Assembly (NCBI GenBank): GCA_038746285.1 | Contig: JBCDKT010000036.1 | Span: 1 to 37,622 of the forward strand | Direction: 5' to 3' | DNA: 37,622 bases | From: Bacteroidota bacterium | GTDB lineage: Bacteria; Bacteroidota; Rhodothermia; Rhodothermales; JANQRZ01 | Shown: one piece after another, positions 23,185 to 29,916 of the stretch | Numbering within the stretch: position 1 is the stretch's first letter | How the letters are laid out: the number at the start of each line of letters is the position of its first letter | The notes under the pieces: generated by a model | Databases searched by the model: none | What the model saw: only the letters and a program-made list of their open reading frames with translations | What the model was told of the DNA's origin: nothing | Translations under genes and position numbers: made by a program

Positions 23185-25858
23185 GCGCCACCCCGACCGG
23201 ACCGGGCGCGTAGTTCGCCGCTAGCCGCTCGACGCGGCCCGTCGCCCCGTCGAGCCGGACACGGTCCCCGTCGCGGAGCCAGCCGGTCACCCCCGCCACG
23301 GCTACGGCTGCCGGGAGGCCCAGTTCGCGCGCGACAATCGCCGAGTGCGAGAGCAGGCTCCCGCGTTCGACGACGAGGCCGGCGCATGCCGGGAAGAGCA
23401 GGATCCAGCCGGGGTCCGTCCGCTCGGCGACGAGGACAGTGCCGGGAGCGAGGGTCACGCCGCGCGGGTCGCGGACCACACGCACCGGTCCCTCGACCGT
23501 GCCGGGGCAGCAGCCAAGCCCCTGCCGCACCGCCCCCCCTTGATCCGGCTGCGCTGTACCAACCGGCGTAAGCGCGCTCAGTGCCACGGCTCCCCGCGTC
23601 GTGAACCGCTCGGGCGGCGCAGGCAGGGCGCGGAACCGGCCGAACGCGGCGCGGCGTGCGCGGGCCAGCGCCGCGGGGTCCGGCACCGTGGCGGTCCCGT
23701 CAGCGAGGCCGAGGAGTTCGTGGAGTTCGAGGTAGAACACGTCGCGGGGGGCACCGAGCCGGCCGGCCTCGGCGAGCCGGCGGCCCATTGCTAGCACGAT
23801 GCGGCGGGCGCGGCCGAAGACGCGGGTCCGCTCGAAGCGGAGGTTCTCGCGGTCGCGGACACGGGCCCGGGCGTGCCGGAGCGCCCAACCGAAGACGAGC
23901 CGCCGGAGCGGGTGCCCGCCAAGCGCCGTGCGGAGCCGCGTCTCGGCCTCGGCGCGCAGCCCGGCCCCTGCCGTTTCGGGGACTGCTTGCCCCGCCCGAA
24001 GACGCTGCGCCATCACGCCGATAGCGCGGTAGAGCGGCCCGGGATCGTCGGCGAGCGTGGGGCTTTCGAGCTTGAGTTCTTCGAGGCAGCGGTCACCGAA
24101 GCGGTCGAGGTAGGCGGCGACCTCGGCGGCCCAGTCCGGCCGCGCCGCGAGGCCGGTCTCAATCTCCCCCACCGGTCCGTCGGCGAGCGTAGCGGTCCAC
24201 CCGGCGTCCTCGGCGGCCCGCTCGGCGAGGCGGCGGACCCAGCGCGCAGGCTCCGCGGAAACCACCGCCCCGTCACCGGTGAGGAGTTGCCCGAACAGGC
24301 CCTCGGGCAACCACCGCTCGGCCAGCCGCTGCGCCACGCCGAAGTGGATCATGGCGAAAAAGTCGTTGACCAGCGGAGCGTCCCAGCGCGCGAGGAGGGC
24401 AGTGTCGAGGCGGCGGTAGTGGGCGGCGAGGCCTTCCAGATCGAGCGCGTCGAGGCCGGACCCGGGAAGCGCAAGCGCGGCGTCGAGGCGAGCGCGGAAG
24501 GCGCGCTCCAGCCGGGGCAGCCGTCGGCGCGCAGCGACCAAGCCGATGACCGTGCGGAGCGTGTCCAAGGCGTCGCCCCATCGGCTGCCCGATGGGGGAT
24601 CGGGCCGGAGTGTTTCGGGCAGCCCCTCTTTCACGCCCATCATTCGCTCCATGAGCGGCGCGTTAAGCCGGTAGCCTGGCAGAAGCGCCAGCACCCGGTA
24701 CCAGTTGACGAGGTTGTAGTAGACCCGCCCCCGCACCAGCCCGATCATCTGCGTGAAGGCCTCGTCGTGCGCCGCGATGCGCGGCTCGGAGACGCCGAGG
24801 AGGCGGCAGAAGTGGCGGTAGACGGCCTCGTAGGCCCGGCGTGCGAACGTGTAGGTCAGCGGCGTCGTCACGCCTCCGTAGCTCTCGACGATGTTGCTGT
24901 TGTCCCAGAGTCGGAGCGTACCCTCATCGGCTGTGCCCTCGGTGACCATGCTCCCGGTAAGCGCCGTGATGGGCCGACTCTGGAGGAGGTAGAGCCCTCC
25001 GCCAGCGAATGCCCACTCGACGTCCTGCGGGCACCCGGTGTGGGCCTCGGCCGCGCGCGCGAGGTCGGCGACGCGCGCGGCCTGGGCGTCGGTGAGAACG
25101 GGACCGGAGGGCGCAGGCAGCGCCCGAACGCCCTTGCCTGCCTCGGCGTCGAAGCGGTCGGCCTGGCGCTGCCGGCCCGGCCCCCGCTCTGCCACCCGGC
25201 CGCCTGCGGCGACGCGGAGGTGCTCCCCGTCCTCCCGCCCGTCCACGAGTGCCGCGCCCAGCCCATGGACCGCAGCTATGACGACGTGCGTGCGGTCGCC
25301 CGAGACAGGATCGGCGCTGAAGGCGACGCCGGACGTCTCGGCCTCGATCATCACCTGCACGAGTACGGCGGGGGGTGGCGGCACCGGGGGCAGCCCGCGC
25401 TCGCGGCGGTAGGTGAGCAGGCTCGGCGCGAAGCCCGAGCGCCACACGTCCGCTACGCGCTCCGCCACGCGCTCCGGCGGAACGAAGAGGTACGAGGCGA
25501 GCTGTCCCGCAAACGAGTGCACCTCCCCGTCCTCGTCGGCAGCCGACGAGCGCACAGCGACGTGGGCTGCACCGAGCCCGGCGAGACCTACGGCGAGCGC
25601 CTCACGCACGGCAGGTGCAGGCACGAGTCCAGCCAGCGCACCGGCGAGCGTCTCGGGGTTTTCGCGCGCGGCCTCGAACGCCGCGCGCGCGTCGTCATCC
25701 AGGCTCGCCTCGAACGCCGCCGGAGTCGCTACAAACCACCGAGGGACACGGCCGACGCCGCAGAGCGCCGCGAGAGCGGCGGCCTTGCCCCCGAGAACCC
25801 GGCGAGGGGGTGCGGCTCCAACGTCGTCCGGCGTGAGGATTAGGGGGCAGTCGGGCAT
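23177..25858 (-). CDS. PEP-synthase-like phosphotransferase lacking the PEP barrel
   Basis: Residues 1-310 form the ATP-grasp domain of the PEP synthase/PPDK family: LGGKAAALAAL, VAVRSSAADEDG, SFAGQLASY, SGVAFSADPVSGD and DVEWAFAGGGLYLLQSRPIT. The C-terminal domain is the swivelling phosphohistidine domain, with H838 in GSLLSHSAIVARELGLP. No PEP-binding TIM barrel follows it. Between them lie about 450 residues of mainly helical sequence. This order (ATP-grasp, middle domain, His domain) is that of rifampin phosphotransferase, which uses ATP to phosphorylate a small molecule. Here a lipid or prenyl acceptor is likelier given the neighbours, but this is inference. The protein is 893 residues and the second gene of the operon. 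Confidence 0.88.
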   Translation of the reverse strand: MPDCPLILTPDDVGAAPPRRVLGGKAAALAALCGVGRVPRWFVATPAAFEASLDDDARAAFEAARENPETLAGALAGLVPAPAVREALAVGLAGLGAAHVAVRSSAADEDGEVHSFAGQLASYLFVPPERVAERVADVWRSGFAPSLLTYRRERGLPPVPPPPAVLVQVMIEAETSGVAFSADPVSGDRTHVVIAAVHGLGAALVDGREDGEHLRVAAGGRVAERGPGRQRQADRFDAEAGKGVRALPAPSGPVLTDAQAARVADLARAAEAHTGCPQDVEWAFAGGGLYLLQSRPITALTGSMVTEGTADEGTLRLWDNSNIVESYGGVTTPLTYTFARRAYEAVYRHFCRLLGVSEPRIAAHDEAFTQMIGLVRGRVYYNLVNWYRVLALLPGYRLNAPLMERMMGVKEGLPETLRPDPPSGSRWGDALDTLRTVIGLVAARRRLPRLERAFRARLDAALALPGSGLDALDLEGLAAHYRRLDTALLARWDAPLVNDFFAMIHFGVAQRLAERWLPEGLFGQLLTGDGAVVSAEPARWVRRLAERAAEDAGWTATLADGPVGEIETGLAARPDWAAEVAAYLDRFGDRCLEELKLESPTLADDPGPLYRAIGVMAQRLRAGQAVPETAGAGLRAEAETRLRTALGGHPLRRLVFGWALRHARARVRDRENLRFERTRVFGRARRIVLAMGRRLAEAGRLGAPRDVFYLELHELLGLADGTATVPDPAALARARRAAFGRFRALPAPPERFTTRGAVALSALTPVGTAQPDQGGAVRQGLGCCPGTVEGPVRVVRDPRGVTLAPGTVLVAERTDPGWILLFPACAGLVVERGSLLSHSAIVARELGLPAAVAVAGVTGWLRDGDRVRLDGATGRVERLAANYAPGPVGVAHG

Positions 25859-25875
25859 GAGGAAAGCTACGGCTC

Positions 25876-25913
25876 TCAGCGGAGTAGGAGCACGTCAGCG
25901 GAGCAGGAGCGCG
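25876..25913. repeat. 19-bp tandem duplication at the ubiA-like 3' end
   Basis: Two adjacent 19-bp units beginning TCAGCGGAG match at 17 of 19 positions. One contains the last codons and stop of the UbiA-family gene; the other is an untranslated copy in the 36-bp gap before the next gene. Confidence 0.75.
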
Positions 25914-26806
25914 AGCGGGCCTACCACCACGTAGAGCGCAAGCGTCCACAGCGCCGCCGCGCCTTCAATCCATCGCCCGGCCCCTGCAACCGGCCGCCGG
26001 AGGAACTGCACCGCCGCCCCGACGCAGAGGAGCAGGACCGGAGCGAGCGCGCCCGCCACCAGCCCTACGGTCCCTGCCGCCGCCCCGAAGCCCACAGCGG
26101 CTCCGCAGGCCAGCCCCACGGCCCCGAGCCAGACAGAGACGGCGCGGCCGCGCCCCCATGCTGCGCTGTAGGTCTCGACCCCCAGCTCCTCGTCGTCCGG
26201 TGCCCGCACCTTGCGGCCGACCTCGATCACGGTGCCAGTGAACCAGCTCGCTGCGAGGAGCCGGCCCAGGCCGCCCGGCCATGCTGCCCACCCGTCGCAG
26301 GCCGCGGCGAAGAGCGCGATCAGCGGGACGACGAGGCCGTGCGAAACGAGCACAGCCCACGGTCGCTCCTCTAGCCAAGTGCGCGCGAAGAACTCCACGC
26401 TCATGAGCGCGCCGAACCCCCACACAAGGCCCAGGTACGGTAGCAGCCGAAGGTCGAAGAGCACGACCAGAGCGAGTTGTACCACCGCCACGCCCAACCC
26501 GGCAGCAGCAAGCGCGCGTAGCGTCACGAGGCCACGCGGGACGGGTCGGAGGGGGCGGTACTGCCGGTCCGCCTCAGCGTCCTTGAACTCGTCGGCCACG
26601 CGGAGTTGGAAGAAGAACCCGAGCACGACGAGCGCAGCTACGGCGAAGGCCGCCGCCGGAGGCCACCCCGGCACGTCACGGAGCAGGTGAGCAGCGCACA
26701 GCGCCCCGCCTGCGAACACCGCGACGAGCACGCCCTGGCTCTGGAGCGGGAAGCGCTCTTGGAGGTATGTCCCCCAGCGGACGAGTGCAGATCTCGGTTC
26801 GGACAT
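25895..26806 (-). CDS. UbiA-family prenyltransferase
   Basis: UbiA enzymes transfer a prenyl chain from its diphosphate to an aromatic or lipid acceptor in the membrane. The 303-residue protein has seven to nine helices, the first Asp-rich motif ADEFKDAEADRQYRPLRPVP (D72, D76, D80) and a second acidic motif GRKVRAPDDEELGVETYSA. Both bind the magnesium-diphosphate. I chose the ATG at 26806 (MSEPRSALVRWG); the frame runs much further upstream, but that part has no UbiA character and overlaps a small gene. It is the first gene of the six-gene operon, 36 bp ahead of the phosphotransferase gene. Chain and acceptor are unknown. Confidence 0.9.
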   Translation of the reverse strand: MSEPRSALVRWGTYLQERFPLQSQGVLVAVFAGGALCAAHLLRDVPGWPPAAAFAVAALVVLGFFFQLRVADEFKDAEADRQYRPLRPVPRGLVTLRALAAAGLGVAVVQLALVVLFDLRLLPYLGLVWGFGALMSVEFFARTWLEERPWAVLVSHGLVVPLIALFAAACDGWAAWPGGLGRLLAASWFTGTVIEVGRKVRAPDDEELGVETYSAAWGRGRAVSVWLGAVGLACGAAVGFGAAAGTVGLVAGALAPVLLLCVGAAVQFLRRPVAGAGRWIEGAAALWTLALYVVVGPLALLLR

Positions 26807-26879
26807 GGGTGGACGAATCATCAGGCAGGGGCCACGGACAACCGTCCGGACGCTGACCTCGCTAGCCTCCTTGAGGGCG

Positions 26880-26887
26880 CAGAAATA
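26880..26887 (-). promoter_or_regulatory. Candidate -7 element for the six-gene operon
   Basis: The minus strand reads TATTTCTG, a near match to TAnnTTTG, just after the stop of the 74-residue gene and 73 bp before the UbiA start. A short inverted repeat, GGAC-4-GTCC, at 26837-26848 lies in the predicted leader. There is no clear -33 box. Confidence 0.25.
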
Positions 26888-26894
26888 CGAGGAG

Positions 26895-27119
26895 TCAGTC
26901 GCGGCGGAACTGCATGCGCTGGTGGAGGCGCACCCGGCCCGATGGAGCACCGTCGACGTAGACCGCGCGCCACCCCTGGAGGTCGGCTTCGGCCTCGACG
27001 CAGACCTCGGCCTCGGCGGGCACGTCGGCCGCGCGGCGCACGGTCTCCTCGGGCGTCCGCCCGCGCGTGCGGCCGGAGGTCCGGCCCGGCCCGACGGCGT
27101 CGAGTTCGTATTGCGGCAT
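26895..27119 (-). CDS. Small hypothetical protein of 74 residues
   Basis: This reading frame starts MPQYELDAVGPGRTSGRTRG and ends VRLHQRMQFRRD. It contains a compact acidic middle (VPAEAEVCVEAEADLQGWR) and a basic end, suggesting a small folded cytoplasmic protein. No family is recognised. It lies 88 bp upstream of the UbiA gene on the same strand and is divergent from hppD. Its codon use is like that of its neighbours, and a plausible -7 element precedes it. It could be the first gene of the operon or an independent gene. Confidence 0.6.
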   Translation of the reverse strand: MPQYELDAVGPGRTSGRTRGRTPEETVRRAADVPAEAEVCVEAEADLQGWRAVYVDGAPSGRVRLHQRMQFRRD

Positions 27120-27146
27120 GGGGTTGGGTTTTGGGGTGAAGCGTCC

Positions 27147-27154
27147 GTAAGATA
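27147..27154 (-). promoter_or_regulatory. Candidate -7 element for the 74-residue gene
   Basis: The minus strand reads TATCTTAC, a partial match to TAnnTTTG, 27 bp before the ATG at 27119. Confidence 0.28.
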
Positions 27155-27204
27155 GCGGGTAGCGAGGAACGCGACCGGCGGGGCGGCCGTGCAAGGCAGC
27201 CCAC

Positions 27205-27218
27205 CGGAAGCGGTTCCG
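27205..27218. promoter_or_regulatory. Palindrome upstream of hppD
   Basis: CGGAA-4-TTCCG is a short perfect inverted repeat 36 bp before the hppD ATG, inside the divergent region. It may be an operator, but the arms are only 5 bp. Confidence 0.25.
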
Positions 27219-27254
27219 CCGGTCTCGATTTCTGACACTCTTCCCCTCTCTCCC

Positions 27255-28481
27255 ATGTCCGAGCCCACCAAGACCTTTCACGCCGGCGACGGCGCTTCGG
27301 CCGCCGTCTCCACCGAACCTGGCGCGCAGCAGGCCGGCGCGGCGACCGCCGAGGCGGCCAGCCTCCGCGGGGCCCCCGACCACGTCGCCGACGACTTCCT
27401 CCCGATCAACGGGACGGACTACGTCGAGTTCTACGTCGGCAACGCGAAGCAGGCGGCCTACTTTTACGCCGCCGCCTTCGGCTTCGAGATCATCGGCTAC
27501 CGCGGACCGGAGACGGGCCACCGCGAGGCCGCGAGCTACCTGCTGAAGCAGGACAAGATCCGGTTCGTCTTTACGACCGCGCTCTCCTCCAGCCACCCCA
27601 TCGCCGAGCACGTCCACCGGCACGGCGACGGGGTCCGCGACATCGCCCTCTGGGTCGGCGACGCCCGGGCCGCCTTCGAGGAGGTCACCAAGCGCGGGGC
27701 CGTTCCGGTGCGCGAGCCCGAGGTCCTGGAAGACGAGCACGGCGAGATCGTCGTCGCGGCGATGGGGACCTACGGCGACACCATCCACACGTTCGTCGAG
27801 CGCACGAACTACAGCGGCCTCTTCATGCCGGGCTTCGAGGCGTGGACGAACGCCGACTGGAGCACGACGCCGGTCGGGCTAAAGTACGTCGACCACTGCG
27901 TCGGCAACGTCCACCTCGGCGACATGAACCGGTACGTCAAGTACTACGAGGACACGATGGGCTTCCGCAACATCCTCGTCTTCACCGACTCCGACATCCA
28001 GACCGAGTATTCGAGCCTGATGTCGAAGGTAATGAGTAACGGCAACGAGCGGATCAAATTCCCGATCAACGAGCCCGCCGAGGGCAAGCGCAAGAGCCAG
28101 ATCGACGAGTACCTCGAGTTCTACGACGGGGCCGGCGTGCAGCACGTCGCCCTCGCCACCGACGACATCCTCAGCACGGTCTCGAAGCTCCGCAGCCGCG
28201 GCGTCCAGTTCCTCACGGTCCCGACGACCTACTACGACGTGCTCCAGGACCGCGTCGGCAAAATCGACGAGCCGGTCGACGAACTCGCCAAGCTCGGCAT
28301 CCTCGTCGACCGCGACCTGGACGGCTACCTGCTGCAGATCTTTACCAAGCCCGTCGAGGACCGCCCGACGGTGTTCTACGAAATCATCCAGCGCAAGGGC
28401 GCGCGCACCTTCGGCGAGGGCAACTTCAAGGCCCTCTTCGAAGCCATCGAGCGCGAGCAAGAACGGCGCGGCAACCTCTGA
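27255..28481 (+). CDS. hppD: 4-hydroxyphenylpyruvate dioxygenase
   Basis: HPPD converts 4-hydroxyphenylpyruvate to homogentisate using iron(II) and oxygen. The 408-residue protein has two vicinal-oxygen-chelate domains. The C-terminal one carries the iron ligands H214 (YVDHCVGNV), H297 (VQHVALATDDI) and E376 (VFYEIIQRKG). The N-terminal about 45 residues are low-complexity and variable. The ATG at 27255 gives MSEPTKTFHAGD; an upstream in-frame codon exists but adds unconvincing sequence. It is followed by hmgA after a 93-bp gap filled with a repeat. Its product is both the first intermediate of homogentisate catabolism and the prenyl acceptor of tocopherol-type pathways. Confidence 0.97.
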   Translation: MSEPTKTFHAGDGASAAVSTEPGAQQAGAATAEAASLRGAPDHVADDFLPINGTDYVEFYVGNAKQAAYFYAAAFGFEIIGYRGPETGHREAASYLLKQDKIRFVFTTALSSSHPIAEHVHRHGDGVRDIALWVGDARAAFEEVTKRGAVPVREPEVLEDEHGEIVVAAMGTYGDTIHTFVERTNYSGLFMPGFEAWTNADWSTTPVGLKYVDHCVGNVHLGDMNRYVKYYEDTMGFRNILVFTDSDIQTEYSSLMSKVMSNGNERIKFPINEPAEGKRKSQIDEYLEFYDGAGVQHVALATDDILSTVSKLRSRGVQFLTVPTTYYDVLQDRVGKIDEPVDELAKLGILVDRDLDGYLLQIFTKPVEDRPTVFYEIIQRKGARTFGEGNFKALFEAIEREQERRGNL

Positions 28482-28566
28482 GTCTCTGGTTTCTAGTTCC
28501 CGGTTTCTAGCTTCTCGCTGGCGACCGGGGCCTCAACCAGAAACGAGAGACCAAAAACCAGAAACC
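28482..28566. repeat. Imperfect inverted repeat between hppD and hmgA
   Basis: The left arm (28482-28510) is built from TGGTTTCTAG-like units and the right arm (28537-28566) from ACCAGAAAC-like units. The arms pair imperfectly over about 29 bases around a 26-base loop. The composition (TTTCT/AGAAA) differs strongly from the GC-rich surroundings. It fills nearly the whole gap and could form a hairpin in a joint transcript. Confidence 0.75.
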
Positions 28567-28574
28567 CTACAGCT

Positions 28575-29843
28575 ATGCCTTACTACGTCCGCATGGGGAA
28601 CGTCCCGCACAAGCGGCACACCCAGTTTCCGCGCACCGACGGCGCGCTCCACACCGAAGAGGTGATCGGGGCCGAAGGCTTCTCCGGCATCCAGTCGCTC
28701 GCCTACCATCTCCACCCGCCGACGCTCGTCGAGCGCGTGCTCGAGCCCGAGCCGTACGCGGTCGAGTTCGTCGAGAAGGACTTCCTGCGCCACCGGCACT
28801 TCCTCGGCAAGGAGGTCGAGCCGGGCGGCACCTGGCTGACAGGGCGGCGCTACATCATGGGCAATCCCGACGTCAACCTCGCCCTCTGCGCCCCGACCGA
28901 GCCGATGGGCGAGGCCGAGTTCTTCAAGAACGCGACCCACGACGAGCTCGTCTACGTCCACGACGGCGAGGGCCGCCTGGAGACCGTCCTCGGGACCGTC
29001 GAGTTCACGAAGGGCGACTACGTCCACGTCCCGCGCACGATCACCCACCGCTGGGTGTTTACAGGCGACGTGCAGCCGCGCCTGCTCGTGATCGAGGCCC
29101 CGACCGAGTTCCGCCCGCCGAAGCGCTACCGCAACAGCGTCGGCCAGCTCCTGGAGCACTCGCCCTACTGCGAGCGCGACTTCCGCCCGCCGAGCGAGTT
29201 GAACACGGTCGACGAGGAGGGCGAGTTCGTCGTCCGCATCAAGAAGCACGGCAAGCTCCACCCGTTCGTCTACCGCTACCACCCGTTCGACGTGGTCGGC
29301 TGGGACGGCTACATGTACCCCAACGCGATCTCGATCCACGACTTCGAGCCGATCACGGGCCGCGTCCACCAGCCGCCGCCGGTGCACCAGATGTATGAGG
29401 CGCACAACTTCGTCGTCTGCTCGTTCGTCCCGCGGCTCTTCGACTACCACCCGGACTCGATCCCGGCCCCGTACAACCACTCGAACATCGACTCCGACGA
29501 GGTGCTCTACTACGCCGAGGGCGACTTCATGTCGCGCAAGGGCATCGACCGGGGCAGCTTCACGCTCCATCCGGGTGGCATCCCGCACGGCCCGCACCCC
29601 GGCACGACGGAGGCCAGCATCGGCGTCAAGGAGACGCACGAGCTCGCGGTGATGGTCGACACGTTCCGGCCGCTCCACCTCACAAAAGCTGCCCTCCAGA
29701 TCGAGGACGAGGACTACCAGCTTTCGTGGCAGCCCGAGAAGCACGGCCACCCACTCCCCGACGCCGCTCCGGTCCCGCCGGGCGCGAACGTCGGCGGTGA
29801 TGGAGCCGTCACGGACGCTTCGCCCGCCGACGCGGCGCGGTAG
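28575..29843 (+). CDS. hmgA: Homogentisate 1,2-dioxygenase
   Basis: HmgA opens the ring of homogentisate to maleylacetoacetate with iron(II) and oxygen. The 422-residue protein has the double cupin layout. The first part contains MGNVPHKRHTQF; the iron site is built from NHSNIDSDEVLYYAEGDF (His and Glu near residue 303-310) and FTLHPGGIPHGPHPG. The length is within the family range, with a short low-complexity C-terminal tail. The ATG at 28575 gives the expected MPYYVRMGNV start. Together with hppD it forms the first two steps of tyrosine breakdown; maleylacetoacetate isomerase and fumarylacetoacetase genes are not in the window. Confidence 0.96.
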   Translation: MPYYVRMGNVPHKRHTQFPRTDGALHTEEVIGAEGFSGIQSLAYHLHPPTLVERVLEPEPYAVEFVEKDFLRHRHFLGKEVEPGGTWLTGRRYIMGNPDVNLALCAPTEPMGEAEFFKNATHDELVYVHDGEGRLETVLGTVEFTKGDYVHVPRTITHRWVFTGDVQPRLLVIEAPTEFRPPKRYRNSVGQLLEHSPYCERDFRPPSELNTVDEEGEFVVRIKKHGKLHPFVYRYHPFDVVGWDGYMYPNAISIHDFEPITGRVHQPPPVHQMYEAHNFVVCSFVPRLFDYHPDSIPAPYNHSNIDSDEVLYYAEGDFMSRKGIDRGSFTLHPGGIPHGPHPGTTEASIGVKETHELAVMVDTFRPLHLTKAALQIEDEDYQLSWQPEKHGHPLPDAAPVPPGANVGGDGAVTDASPADAAR

Positions 29844-29867
29844 CCTCTCGCCTCGCACCCGTAGTTT

Positions 29868-29893
29868 CAGGGGCGGCCTCGCGGTCGCCCCTG
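29868..29893 (+). terminator. Hairpin after hmgA
   Basis: CAGGGGCG and CGCCCCTG form a perfect 8-bp stem with a 10-base loop, followed by TCTCGTTTC. It lies 24 bp after the hmgA stop and 24 bp before the next ATG, so it may partly separate the two transcripts. Confidence 0.45.
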
Positions 29894-29916
29894 TCTCGTT
29901 TCAGCCCCCTTCATTC

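Noticed and set aside
23873-25843. A 656-codon plus-strand open frame opposite the phosphotransferase gene
   Set aside because: Low-complexity charged product, no motif; the minus-strand frame has all the ATP-grasp motifs.
27189-27254. Extended hppD start at 27189
   Set aside because: The added 22 residues (MQGSPPEAVPPVSISDTLPL and two more) are unlike HPPD N-termini and cover the likely leader region.
26807-27271. Long N-terminal extension of the UbiA protein
   Set aside because: The upstream part of the frame is Pro/Arg/Ser-rich, lacks membrane character and overlaps the 74-residue gene in another frame.
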